Assembly: GCA_965261725.1 (NCBI GenBank)
Contig: CBDHDU010000044.1
Location: 496,001-560,000, forward strand
Length of the DNA: 64,000 nt
Direction of reading: 5' to 3'
From: CANDOC01 sp965261725
GTDB taxonomy: Bacteria > Pseudomonadota > Gammaproteobacteria > Pseudomonadales > Endozoicomonadaceae
Below the pieces are notes generated by a model that ran no database searches, was not told where the DNA came from, and was given only the letters and a program-made list of their open reading frames with translations. Shown here piece by piece: positions 7,626 through 17,201 of the stretch. Positions within the stretch are counted from its first letter, which is position 1. Each line of letters opens with the position of its first letter. Both the position numbers and the translations under genes were made by a program.

Positions 7626-10332
7626 GCAGGTTATTAAGCAGTTTGAACAAACCGGCAGTGCTGCTAACCGTTATGATGTGACCATTCTGGTTAATGGCCT
7701 GCCGCTGGTACATATCGAGCTGAAAAAGCGCGGCGTGGCCATTCGCGAAGCCTTTAATCAGGTGCATCGCTACAGCAAAGAGAGCTTTAATACCGACAAC
7801 TCGCTATATAAGTTTTTGCAGGTGTTTGTGATCTCTAACGGCACCGATACCCGTTACTTTGCCAATACCACCAAGCGCAATAAAAACAGCTTTGATTTCA
7901 CCATGAACTGGGCGAAGTCAGACAACTCACTGATCAAAGACCTTAAAGACTTTACCGCCACCTTCTTCCAGAAAAACACGCTGTTAGATGTGTTATTTCA
8001 CTACTGTGTATTTGATGTTAGCAATACCTTGCTTGTCATGCGCCCCTACCAGATCGCTGCTGCTGAGCGTATTTTGTGGAAGATAAACAGTGCCTACCAA
8101 ACCAAGAACTGGAGCAATACGGAGAGCGGCGGGTATATCTGGCATACCACGGGCAGCGGTAAAACGCTGACTAGTTTTAAAGCAGCGCGCCTGGCGACGG
8201 AACTGGATTTTGTTGATAAGGTATTCTTTGTCGTTGACCGTAAAGATCTCGACTATCAAACCATGAAGGAGTATCAACGCTTCTCACCAGATAGCGTCAA
8301 TGGCTCTGACAGCACCGCTGGGCTTAAACGCAATCTGGCTAAAGATGATAATAAAATCATCGTGACCACCATTCAAAAGCTGAACAATCTGATCAAGAGT
8401 GAAAGTGGTCTTTCTATCTACAATAAGCAGGTGGTCTTTATCTTCGATGAATGCCACCGCAGCCAATTTGGTGAAGCTCAGAAGAACATCAAGAAGAAGT
8501 TTAAAAAATACTATCAGTTTGGTTTTACCGGAACACCAATTTTCCCAGACAACGCTTTGGGAGCAGAAACCACGGGTAGCGTGTTTGGTCGTGAGTTACA
8601 TTCATACGTGATCACCGACGCAATTCGAGATGAAAAAGTACTGAAATTCAAGGTCGACTATAACGATGTTCGCCCTCAATTTAAGGCCATCGAGACGGAA
8701 ACCGATGAGAAAAAGCTGAGTGCACTCGATAAGAAAAAAGCATTTTTACACCCACAGCGCATTAGTGAAATTTCTCAATACATTTTGAATAACTTCCGCC
8801 AGAAAACACATCGCCTGCAAGCAGGAGGTAAAGGTTTTAACGCCATGTTTGCCGTGAGTAGTGTGGATGCAGCCAAAGCGTACTACGAGTGCTTTAACAC
8901 CCTTCAAAGCGAAGGAGAGGCGACGAAAGTACCACTGAAGGTAGCCACTATCTTCTCTTTTGCCGCTAATGAAGAGCAGGATGCGATTGGCGATATTCAA
9001 GACGAAAGTTTCGATGTCTCTGCAATGAATAGCAGCGCTAAAGAGTTTTTGAGCGCAGCTATCGATGACTATAACGCCAGTTTTAAAACCAATTTTGGTG
9101 TGGATAGCAAAGGGTTCCAAAACTACTACCGTGATTTAGCTCAACGCGTTAAAAACAAAGAAGTAGACCTACTGATTGTGGTGGGTATGTTTCTGACGGG
9201 GTTTGATGCGCCAACGCTTAATACTTTATTTGTTGATAAGAACCTGCGTTATCACGGCCTGATGCAGGCATACTCGCGCACCAACCGTATTTTTGATGCG
9301 ACCAAGACTTTTGGCAATATCGTTACCTTCCGCGACTTAGAAGCGGCTACGGTAGATGCCATTACTCTATTTGGTGATAAGAACACCAAAAACGTGGTGT
9401 TGGAAAAAAGCTACCAGGAGTACATGGAAGGCTTTAAAGATATTGCCACGGGTGAAGCGCGCAGAGGTTATCAAGCGGTGGTCGCTGAGCTGAAAAAACG
9501 CTTCCCAGATCCATCAGCTATTGAAACAGAAAAAGATAAAAAAGCTTTTGCCAAACTGTTTGGTGAATACTTGCGTGTGGAAAATGTTCTGCAAAACTAC
9601 GATGAGTTTGCTGGTTTAAAAGCCCTGCAAAGCGTTGACATGGAAGATGCAGCAGCGGTTGAGGCCTTCAAGGCTAAGTATTACGTCGATGATGACGATA
9701 TCAAGGCGATGCAAGCGATTGACGTTCCTCCAGAGCGTGTGATTCAAGACTACCGCTCAACTTACAACGATACGCGTGATTGGCTACGCCAGCAAAAAGA
9801 AGGAAAGGATAAAGGTGAGTCGACTATCGACTGGGATGATGTGGTGTTTGAGGTGGATCTGCTTAAATCTCAAGAGATTAACCTGGATTATATCCTTGAG
9901 CTAATCTTTGAACACAACAAGAAGCGCAAAGGTAAAGCTGAGCTAATCGAAGAAGTCCGCCGTCTTATTCGCGCTAGCCTTGGCAACCGCGCCAAAGAGA
10001 GCTTGATAGTGGACTTCATCAACCAAACAGATTTGGATGACATTGGTGATAAGGCCAGCATCATTGATGCTTTCTTTAAGTTCGCCCAAGCTGAACAAAA
10101 GCGTGAAGCTGAAGAGTTAATAAGTGCAGAGAACCTTAACGAAGAAGCCGCAAAGCGCTACATCACCACATCGCTCAAGCGCGAATATGCGAGTGAAAAC
10201 GGCACAGAGCTTAACTCAACACTACCCAAAATGAGTCCTTTAAATCCTCAATATAAAACTAAAAAGCAAAGCGTCTTCCAAAAGATTGTCGCCTTTGTTG
10301 AGAAGTTTAAAGGAGTTGGTGGGCAAGTTTAA
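7609..10332 (+). pseudogene. hsdR: type I restriction endonuclease HsdR, 3' fragment
   Basis: Native hsdR sequence resumes at 7626 and runs to the stop at 10332. It holds the nuclease motif (DVTILVNGLPLVHIELKK, an Asp followed by E-x-K), Walker A HTTGSGKTLTS, the DEAD-like motif FIFDECHRSQFG, later helicase motifs (FTGTPIF; DLLIVVGMFLTGFDAPTLN; QAYSRTNRI) and the C-terminal HsdM-binding helical part. An in-frame GTG at 7609 lies inside the right end of the insertion sequence and could start a protein of 907 residues lacking about the first 136 native residues. I see no good ribosome-binding site before it. The fragment itself has no further stops, so the damage is confined to the insertion. 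Confidence 0.93.
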
Positions 10333-10411
10333 CGGGGAATCTGACAAGGTGTCAGCGATAGATGAACGTAAGCTTTGGATGCAACATCAGTAAATTAGCC
10401 AAAATCCTTCT

Positions 10412-10439
10412 GGTGAGTAACGTGATACAGTTACTCACC
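10412..10439 (+). terminator. perfect hairpin after hsdR
   Basis: GGTGAGTAAC (10412-10421) and GTTACTCACC (10430-10439) form a 10 bp perfect stem with an 8-base loop. There is no following T-run, so it is a weak candidate for an intrinsic terminator. It marks the boundary between the defence island and the gmk block. Confidence 0.45.
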
Positions 10440-10544
10440 ACAATCGCTTGAGGGCACTGGTATCAAAGGTCATTACCAGTGCTATTCTGCAAGCAGATTC
10501 CGAATATTGAGTGATGTGCTCCAACCCCTGAGCGAGCAAAGACT

Positions 10545-11174
10545 ATGAAGAAAAGTATTCTCAAAGGCACACTGTATATCGTCGCAGCCCCCTCCGGCGG
10601 CGGTAAAACCAGCTTGGTGCGTGCTTTGATCAGCATGATCAAGCATATCAGCGTGTCTGTTTCCCATACCACGCGTCCTATCCGACCGGGTGAAAAGGAA
10701 GGGGTGCACTATCACTTCGTTGAGCAGCAGGAATTTGATGACTTGCTGAATCAGGGCGTCTTTCTGGAGCATGCTCAGGTTTTCGGAAATTCCTACGGAA
10801 CCTCACAAATCTGGGTTCAGGAACAGCTGGATAAGGGCGAAGATGTTATTCTGGAAATCGACTGGCAGGGTGCTCAGCAGGTACGTAAACAGATGCCTGA
10901 AGCCGTTTCTATTTTCATTATTCCGCCCTCTGTTGAAACCCTGAAAGAACGCCTGTACGGTCGCGGAACGGATGCTGATGATGTGTTGGAAGGCCGTATG
11001 GCGCAGGCGCTGGACGAAATGAGCCATTATGGCGAATTTGATTATCTGGTTGTGAATGATGATTTCGATCATGCGCTGCTGGATCTGCGCTCAGTGATCC
11101 GTAGCCGCCGACTTACCCAGGAATTCCAACAGGAATATGAGCAGGAATTGCTAACCAATCTGTTAAAAGGTTGA
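10545..11174 (+). CDS. gmk: guanylate kinase
   Basis: 209 residues, the usual length. It converts GMP and ATP to GDP and ADP in the cytoplasm. The P-loop APSGGGKTSLV sits near residue 15; the GMP-binding region SHTTRPIRPGEKEGVHYHF and the lid with ERLYGRGTD are clear. Starts at ATG 10545. It heads the gmk-rpoZ-spoT block found in many gammaproteobacteria, joining GTP supply to the ppGpp enzyme downstream. Nothing unusual. Confidence 0.97.
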   Translation: MKKSILKGTLYIVAAPSGGGKTSLVRALISMIKHISVSVSHTTRPIRPGEKEGVHYHFVEQQEFDDLLNQGVFLEHAQVFGNSYGTSQIWVQEQLDKGEDVILEIDWQGAQQVRKQMPEAVSIFIIPPSVETLKERLYGRGTDADDVLEGRMAQALDEMSHYGEFDYLVVNDDFDHALLDLRSVIRSRRLTQEFQQEYEQELLTNLLKG

Positions 11175-11292
11175 GTCATTTCCCGGATAGACTTGTCTTA
11201 AGTGCTTTACATTCGATAAACTGTTCGTTTGAATGCCCCGACCCTGTCCGGAGTGAGCTCCGGCGGTCAAGAATCAAGAGGATGGATATACC

Positions 11293-11541
11293 GTGGCTCG
11301 AGTGACTGTCGAAGACTGCCTGGAAAATGTAGATAACCGTTTTGATCTGGTCATGCTGGCTTCCAAGCGTGCGCGTCAGCTGACGATTGGCGGCAAAGAT
11401 CCGATGGTTGAATGGGAAAATGACAAACCGACCGTAGTGGCTCTGCGTGAAATCGCTGAAGGTCTGGTTTCCCATGAAACAGTCATTGAGCGTGAAGACG
11501 ACGAAATCGAAATGGCGTCTTTTGTAGGTCTTGAAGGCTGA
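11293..11541 (+). CDS. rpoZ: DNA-directed RNA polymerase omega subunit
   Basis: 82 residues beginning MARVTVEDCLENVDNRFDLV, the standard omega N-terminus, with the conserved ASKRARQL helix at about 23-30. Omega helps assemble the polymerase around beta-prime and takes part in one ppGpp site. GTG start at 11293, preceded by an AAGAGGATGGA leader. It lies 118 bases after gmk and 185 before spoT; that spacing leaves room for separate promoters. Confidence 0.97.
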   Translation: MARVTVEDCLENVDNRFDLVMLASKRARQLTIGGKDPMVEWENDKPTVVALREIAEGLVSHETVIEREDDEIEMASFVGLEG

Positions 11542-11726
11542 TAACAGCCTTCCAGGAACTGTGCGCCTGTTTGCTTTATGAAGTAATCAGGTGCATATGA
11601 GCATGATGATCCGGGTTCCACCTGGCTGCGTGCCGCTCTTTTGTATGCTGTTCTTAAAAGAATTGCTCCTGAGAGTTTATGGCGTAGCATTTCCAAAGCA
11701 ACCCGGTTGCAGTTAGGAGACAGGTG

Positions 11727-13856
11727 GTGCCCGACATTGATGCTCTGGCCCTTCGATTGAAATCATACCTGCCGCAAGAGCAGGTCAATCTGGTGCGGCG
11801 CGCATACTATTATGCGGAGCAGGCACACGATACCCAGACCCGCCGTAGTGGCGAACCCTACATCACTCACCCGCTGGCTGTTGCCGGAATTCTTGCTGAT
11901 ATGCATATGGACCATCAGAGCCTGATGGCGGCCATGTTGCATGATGTGATTGAAGATACCGGAATAAAGAAAGATGCAATTGCAGCTCATTTTGGCGATA
12001 CCGTCGCCGAACTGGTTGATGGCGTCAGTAAACTGACCCATATGCACTTTGAAGATAAAGCGACGGCTCAGGCAGAAAATTTCCAGAAAATGGCGCTGGC
12101 GATGGCGCGTGATATTCGCGTTATTCTGGTGAAGCTGGCTGACCGCCTGCACAACATGCGCACGTTGGGTGTTTTAAGACCTGACAAGCGCCGCCGTATC
12201 GCCAAAGAAACGCTGGAAATCTATTCGCCAATAGCGAACCGGCTGGGTATGCACAACCTTCGCATTGAGCTTGAAGATCTTGGCTTTCATGCCATGCACC
12301 CGATGCGATGTCAGCGAATCAAGAAGGCTGTCAAAAATACCCGTGGTAACCGTCGGGAAGTCGTTTCCAGCATTCAGCAGGCGATTGCTGCCAGAATGGA
12401 ACAGGAAGGGCTGGCCGGACGGGTTGTCGGTCGGGAAAAGCATCTTTACAGCATCTATCGCAAGATGCGGAACCAGCATAAATCCTTCAGCGATATTATG
12501 GATGTTTTTGCTTTCCGGATTATCGTTGACAGTGTGGATAGTTGTTATCGCTCTATCGGCCTGGTTCACAATCTATACAAGCCCATTCCTGGTCGTTTTA
12601 AAGATTACATAGCGATTCCTAAAGCTAACGGTTACCAGTCTTTGCATACTACGTTGTTTGGTATGCACGGGATTCCCATTGAAATCCAGATCCGGACTCA
12701 GGAAATGGAAGACATGGCGAATAACGGCATTGCGGCACACTGGCTTTATAAATCCGGTGATGAGGCATTGCTGGGTAGTCAGGCACGTACCCGCGAGTGG
12801 CTGAAAGGTGTACTGGAGTTACAGGAAAACGCCGGCGATTCCCTCGAGTTTATCGAGAACGTCAAAATCGACCTGTTCCCGGATGAAGTGTATGTCTTCA
12901 CGCCGCAGGGACACATCATGGAACTTCCCAAGGGCGCAACAGCAGTTGATTTTGCTTACGCCGTGCATACCCATGTGGGTAATACCTGTGTTGCCTGTCG
13001 TATAGATAAAAGACTGGCGTCCTTGAGTCAGCCGCTGGAAAGTGGTCAGACTGTTGAAATTGTTACCGCTCCCGGCGCACGACCCAATGCAGCCTGGCTG
13101 ACATTTGTTATTACCGGTAAGGCCCGCTCAAATATTCGTCACTTCCTCAAGAACCAGCAACACAATGAATCGATTGCGTTAGGTCGTCGCCTGCTGAATA
13201 AGGCGCTGATTGGTTTTGACACAGAGCTTGACCGTATTGATAAACGCTTGCTGGGCAAGGCAGTTGAAGATGCCGGTATGGGCTCACTGGAGCATCTGCT
13301 GGAAGAGATTGGTCTGGGTAACAAAATGGCTTACATTGTTGCCCGCCGCTTAATGGAAGGTGCTGAACTGAGAGATGATTCGTCTGAGCAGGTCGACACA
13401 TCCGGTTCCGAGAAGCTGCTGAGTATCCGTGGTACTGAAGGCATGGTCATCAGCTTTGCCAAGTGCTGTTATCCGATTCCGGGAGACCCGGTGGTAGGAC
13501 ACGTCAGTGCCGGTCGTGGCATTGTGATTCACACCGAAGTCTGTAAGAACATTGCTGAGATACGTCATAACCCGGAGAAGATTCTGGAGGTAGACTGGGA
13601 CAAGAATGTTGGGGGCGAATTCTCAGTCGAACTGCAGGTCGAGTTTGAGCAGGAGCGGGGGATGATTGCTGCTTTTGCCAATACCGTTACATCATTTGAT
13701 GCCAGTATTGAGAAAATTAATCTGGAAGAACGCAATCCGCGTTATAGTCAGGTTCAGCTGCTGATCAGCGTGCGAGACCGAACGCATCTTGCCCGGTTGA
13801 TTAAGAAATTGCGTGCAATTAAAGGCGTCACCTCGATTGCACGGCGGCGGGAATGA
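11727..13856 (+). CDS. spoT: bifunctional (p)ppGpp synthetase/hydrolase SpoT
   Basis: About 709 residues. Domains in order: HD hydrolase (MLHDVIEDTG, His72-Asp73), RelA/SpoT synthetase (RFKDYIAIPKANGYQSLHTT and EIQIRTQEMEDMA), TGS (VYVFTPQGHIMELPKGATAVD), a helical/zinc-finger-like region (KCCYPIPGDPV) and a C-terminal ACT domain. The conserved HD pair and the intact synthetase loop suggest that both activities are present. Two GTG codons sit at 11724 and 11727; I chose the second because the product then begins MPDIDAL and the AGGAG at 11715 is seven bases away. It controls the stringent response. The position after rpoZ is conserved in related genomes. Confidence 0.96.
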   Translation: MPDIDALALRLKSYLPQEQVNLVRRAYYYAEQAHDTQTRRSGEPYITHPLAVAGILADMHMDHQSLMAAMLHDVIEDTGIKKDAIAAHFGDTVAELVDGVSKLTHMHFEDKATAQAENFQKMALAMARDIRVILVKLADRLHNMRTLGVLRPDKRRRIAKETLEIYSPIANRLGMHNLRIELEDLGFHAMHPMRCQRIKKAVKNTRGNRREVVSSIQQAIAARMEQEGLAGRVVGREKHLYSIYRKMRNQHKSFSDIMDVFAFRIIVDSVDSCYRSIGLVHNLYKPIPGRFKDYIAIPKANGYQSLHTTLFGMHGIPIEIQIRTQEMEDMANNGIAAHWLYKSGDEALLGSQARTREWLKGVLELQENAGDSLEFIENVKIDLFPDEVYVFTPQGHIMELPKGATAVDFAYAVHTHVGNTCVACRIDKRLASLSQPLESGQTVEIVTAPGARPNAAWLTFVITGKARSNIRHFLKNQQHNESIALGRRLLNKALIGFDTELDRIDKRLLGKAVEDAGMGSLEHLLEEIGLGNKMAYIVARRLMEGAELRDDSSEQVDTSGSEKLLSIRGTEGMVISFAKCCYPIPGDPVVGHVSAGRGIVIHTEVCKNIAEIRHNPEKILEVDWDKNVGGEFSVELQVEFEQERGMIAAFANTVTSFDASIEKINLEERNPRYSQVQLLISVRDRTHLARLIKKLRAIKGVTSIARRRE

Positions 13857-13914
13857 TCCGTTCCCGCTTCTCTCCTTGCCCTTAAAATCAGGAAAAACCA
13901 ATATCAATATGCTC

Positions 13915-13945
13915 TTTGCACAGAAGAGGCTATTTTCTGTGCAAA
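13915..13945 (+). terminator. 11 bp hairpin between spoT and the asparaginase gene
   Basis: TTTGCACAGAA (13915-13925) and TTCTGTGCAAA (13935-13945) form a perfect stem with a 9-base loop, ending 22 bases before the next start codon. No T-run follows. It may partly end spoT transcripts or act in the leader of the asparaginase mRNA. Confidence 0.5.
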
Positions 13946-13967
13946 GCATAGTCAGGGAGTAACCTCT

Positions 13968-14960
13968 ATGTCTTTACCTACCGTTATGATTTTGGGGACT
14001 GGTGGCACGATTGCCGGTACCGGTGTGTCCAGCCATGAAAGCAGTTATACCTCCGGGCAGCTGACCGTTAACCGGCTGATTGAGTCTGTACCGGGCGTTG
14101 AAAATATTGCCGAACTGGCTTGTGAGCAGGTTGTTAATATTGGCTCTCAGGATATGGGTGAGGAAGTCTGGTTCAAGCTGGCCAAGCGTATTAATGAGCT
14201 GCTGGCACAGGACTCCATTGATGGCATTGTTATTACTCATGGTACTGACACCATGGAAGAAACTGCCTGGTTCCTTAATCTGGTAGTGAAAAGTAATAAA
14301 CCGGTTGTACTGACCGGTGCCATGCGTCCGGCAACTGCGTTGAGTGCTGATGGCCCGGTTAACATGTTTAACAGTGTTGTTGTCGCTGCTGACAAGGCAT
14401 CCCGTGGCAAGGGCGTAATGGTTGTTATGAACGATAAGGTTCATGATGCCCGTGATATTACCAAACTGTCTACGACTGCTGTGGATACCTTCTGTTCACC
14501 TAATTATGGTGTGTTGGGATATATTCACAATGGCAAGGTTGAATTCCAGCGTAGCCCGGAACGCATTCACACGACAACGTCAAAGTTTGATATTAAAGGT
14601 ATTGATCACTTGCCTCGTGTCGGTATTGTTTATGGTCATGCAACTGGCAGTCAGGAAGTAACGCAGGCTTTTATTGATGCTGATTTTGAAGGTATCGTTC
14701 ATGCAGGTCTTGGAAACGGTAATATCTATCACGAAGTATTGATTGCATTGACTGATGCCCGCCTGAAAGGCGTTCAGGTTGTACGTTCTTCCCGTGCAGC
14801 TATGGGTTCTACAACTGAAGATGCAGAAGTAGACGACGACCGTTACGAGTTTATTGCTTCCGGTTCACTGAACCCTCAGAAAGCCAGGATTCTGCTGCAG
14901 CTGGGGTTGACCAGAACTCAGAACCACCGTGAATTACGGGAAATTTTCAGAAGTTATTAA
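13968..14960 (+). CDS. ansB: type II-like L-asparaginase, no signal peptide
   Basis: 330 residues, similar to E. coli AnsB along its length: TGGTIAGTG with the nucleophile Thr at about 12-14, NIGSQDM, HGTDTMEET (second catalytic Thr-Asp), GAMRPATALSADGPVN, NDKVHDARD with the catalytic Lys, and SLNPQKARILLQLGL near the end. It hydrolyses asparagine to aspartate and ammonia. E. coli AnsB is periplasmic, but this protein begins MSLPTVMILGTGGT with no leader, and no in-frame start lies upstream, so it is probably cytoplasmic. It sits between spoT and ridA. The gene symbol reflects similarity, not location. Confidence 0.88.
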   Translation: MSLPTVMILGTGGTIAGTGVSSHESSYTSGQLTVNRLIESVPGVENIAELACEQVVNIGSQDMGEEVWFKLAKRINELLAQDSIDGIVITHGTDTMEETAWFLNLVVKSNKPVVLTGAMRPATALSADGPVNMFNSVVVAADKASRGKGVMVVMNDKVHDARDITKLSTTAVDTFCSPNYGVLGYIHNGKVEFQRSPERIHTTTSKFDIKGIDHLPRVGIVYGHATGSQEVTQAFIDADFEGIVHAGLGNGNIYHEVLIALTDARLKGVQVVRSSRAAMGSTTEDAEVDDDRYEFIASGSLNPQKARILLQLGLTRTQNHRELREIFRSY

Positions 14961-15004
14961 CAGCGGCTAAAAATAAAGCCTCATACTATTTTCTGGAGTC
15001 TTTA

Positions 15005-15391
15005 ATGAGTAACAAGCAGATTATCCACACTGATAAAGCACCAGCAGCCATTGGTACTTATTCTCAGGCTGTTAAGGTTGGTTCTACGGTTTATATTTCC
15101 GGTCAGATTCCGCTGATTCCTGAAACAATGGAGCTGGTGGATGGTGGCTTTGAAGAGAGTACGGTGCAGGTTTTTGAAAATCTCAAAGCCGTAGCGGAAG
15201 CTTCAGGTGGTACGCTTCAGGATGCTGTGAAAGTTAATATTTTCCTGACTGACCTGAGTAACTTTGCCAAAGTTAATGAAGTGATGGCTCGCTACTTTGA
15301 TGAACCTTATCCGGCACGTGCAGCAGTGGGTGTGAAAGAACTGCCAAAAGGTGTTCCTGTTGAGGTTGAAGCGATTCTCGGGCTGAAATAA
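15005..15391 (+). CDS. ridA: RidA family enamine/imine deaminase
   Basis: 128 residues of the YjgF/YER057c/UK114 family. Conserved segments include APAAIGTYSQAV, YISGQIPL, and the substrate-binding arginine in PARAAVGVKELPKGVPVEVEAI. RidA hydrolyses reactive 2-aminoacrylate and related enamines released by PLP enzymes. It forms trimers in the cytoplasm. It starts 44 bases after the asparaginase gene, probably in one transcript, and follows spoT closely as in Pseudomonas. Confidence 0.95.
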   Translation: MSNKQIIHTDKAPAAIGTYSQAVKVGSTVYISGQIPLIPETMELVDGGFEESTVQVFENLKAVAEASGGTLQDAVKVNIFLTDLSNFAKVNEVMARYFDEPYPARAAVGVKELPKGVPVEVEAILGLK

Positions 15392-15416
15392 ATATCCTAT
15401 GTTATGGGCCTGAAGG

Positions 15417-16358
15417 TTATTTATCATCGTCAGGCCTAAGTTCTTCCCAGCTTCCTTCCAGTTCAGGTTCTTCAGGTGTCGGTGATGTCACCGGACTGAT
15501 GACATCATATTCTTTTTCCAGATCACTACGGCAGCCCTGAGTCCAGACACGCACTCTTGCAAACAGGCTGGACTGATTAATCATTTCCCGACTCACGATA
15601 TAGTCAACCAGTCTTGGCACCTCAGCCCGACTATCGACACATTGTGCATATTCGCGAAAAGAGCCGGGCTCCCCTTTTGAATTGAAAAAACACCAGCCAC
15701 ATGATGGTCCAGGCCCCATCGGCAATAGAGCACAGACATGACCGGGACTGCCGGAATGATCGGTAAACAGCTTCCTTACCAGTGTTTGTTGTGATTTAAA
15801 AAAGCCTATTGATAGGGCGTAATAGCATGGCCAGGCTTTATCTGGAAGAGCGAGTCTTTCTCCTGTCATCATCAGCTTTTCCAGCATACCTGTATTGGTT
15901 TGATCAAGAGACAGGCATGCTTCCGGTGCGAGGGTTGGGAATCCTTCGCTACCTGTAGCCGATGCACCTTTAAGCTGGATCGGTTTCAGTGACTGCTCCA
16001 TTGTTTCGATAGTGGCATCATCCGTTTCTTCTACTATTCCCATATCAAGAGTCGAAGAGCCTGAAACTCCAACAGTCGGTAGCATCAACCCTGAAGCTTT
16101 CAGACCGTATAGTTCAAAAGCCATATCAGGCGAAACCTGAGACAGGCGACTTTCTCCCCGGCTGCTTTTGTAGTGTTTACAGGAACCAATGCCCATAGTG
16201 ATCCACTGACTCAATGTTTCAGGGGTGATGTTGGTCACAGGGTCATTAATTGCTGAGTAGACAGCCTGAGCGGTAATAAAAGCGCATGCCTGAGAGGAGT
16301 AGAGTTGAGATCCGAATAGCTCTGTAGTCTGGCCTATCGTTGCATCAATACGATACAC
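15417..16358 (-). CDS. protein of unknown function (313 aa)
   Basis: I do not recognise this family. The protein has no signal peptide or obvious membrane segment. It is fairly rich in Cys (nine or so, including PSCGWCFF) and ends in an acidic, proline-rich tail (SPTPEEPELEGSWEELRPDDDK, followed by the stop). The start at ATG 16358 lies after a short AT-rich leader. It converges on ridA with only 25 bases between the stop codons. It shares no visible similarity with its neighbours. It may be restricted to this lineage. Confidence 0.65.
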   Translation of the reverse strand: MYRIDATIGQTTELFGSQLYSSQACAFITAQAVYSAINDPVTNITPETLSQWITMGIGSCKHYKSSRGESRLSQVSPDMAFELYGLKASGLMLPTVGVSGSSTLDMGIVEETDDATIETMEQSLKPIQLKGASATGSEGFPTLAPEACLSLDQTNTGMLEKLMMTGERLALPDKAWPCYYALSIGFFKSQQTLVRKLFTDHSGSPGHVCALLPMGPGPSCGWCFFNSKGEPGSFREYAQCVDSRAEVPRLVDYIVSREMINQSSLFARVRVWTQGCRSDLEKEYDVISPVTSPTPEEPELEGSWEELRPDDDK

Positions 16359-16428
16359 GGCACTTCTCCTGACATCAGAGAAAATTTCTTATATGTACTA
16401 TGTAGACTAAAAGTGACGAGCATCGATG

Positions 16429-16848
16429 CTATATGATGCTTTTCAGATGCTCCATCTCATAAACCAGTGCCTGTAATACGGCACGGCGAGGAATAACGCC
16501 TACGAGCTTATTGTCTTTTATCACCGGATAGGTTTTTGGTTTGTCATCAGCCATCCGTAGAGCCACGGCAATAATAGCGTCTTCTGCATTAACAGCGAGT
16601 ACGTTGTGTGACATGACATCTTCAACAATAGAGTTGAGTTCGCCGTGATAGCTGCTGTTAAGTGCCTGCCGGATACAGTCCTGTTCAGAAACAAAGCCAA
16701 TAACCCGGTTATCACCATCGACTACTGGTGCACCGGTGAGATTATTATTAAGTAAATGACGTATAGTTTTCTGCAGTGATGATCCGGCAAGTACCGGTTT
16801 GGCTGTTTCCATATAATCTGAAACCAGCGGGGAATGATCTTCCGTCAT
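16429..16848 (-). CDS. CBS-domain protein
   Basis: 139 residues made almost entirely of two CBS motifs (about 8-65 and 72-133), with GAPVVDGDNRVIGFVSEQD in the first and TYPVIKDNKLVGVI in the second. Such stand-alone CBS pairs bind adenine nucleotides and act as energy or ligand sensors; the partner is unknown here. Starts at ATG 16848 after a GGAGGATCAC leader, a strong ribosome-binding site. It lies 70 bases before the start of the unknown minus-strand gene downstream and could be cotranscribed with it. Confidence 0.88.
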   Translation of the reverse strand: MTEDHSPLVSDYMETAKPVLAGSSLQKTIRHLLNNNLTGAPVVDGDNRVIGFVSEQDCIRQALNSSYHGELNSIVEDVMSHNVLAVNAEDAIIAVALRMADDKPKTYPVIKDNKLVGVIPRRAVLQALVYEMEHLKSII

Positions 16849-17201
16849 TATGTGATCCTCCTGTGGCTTGCTTTGATGGCGTACGTGAGTGAAGGGCTTT
16901 CATTTGTTTAGCTACGATACTTATGTCAACAGAACCCTGAGCATCATAGACAGATATTTTTGCTTATCTTTCTTTTAAGTATAAGAAATAGGGTGGGGCA
17001 CGCGTCATTTTCAGCTGTTTTTTCAAATATTGGCCTGAAATTGTTTTACATATCAATTACATAATGTTTCTTAATTTTTATTGATCTAACGCTATTTTAC
17101 TTTTTTCGGTAAATGCTTAAGTTACCCCCCCCGTTGGCGAGATATACCTTTGTCTGTAATGCGGATAACGGCGCTCGTATAGTTAAATTTGGAGAGTGAA
17201 C
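16849..17201. other. intergenic region between CBS gene and acbP
   Basis: About 350 bases of AT-rich DNA between two divergently transcribed genes. It must contain both promoters. A run of eight C residues stands at 17126-17133. I see no gene, repeat or convincing hairpin. Confidence 0.5.

Noticed and set aside
7609..7632. True start of hsdR at the GTG inside the IS end
   Set aside because: The eight codons before native sequence come from the insertion sequence, and the natural start is at 5609; at most it produces a truncated protein.
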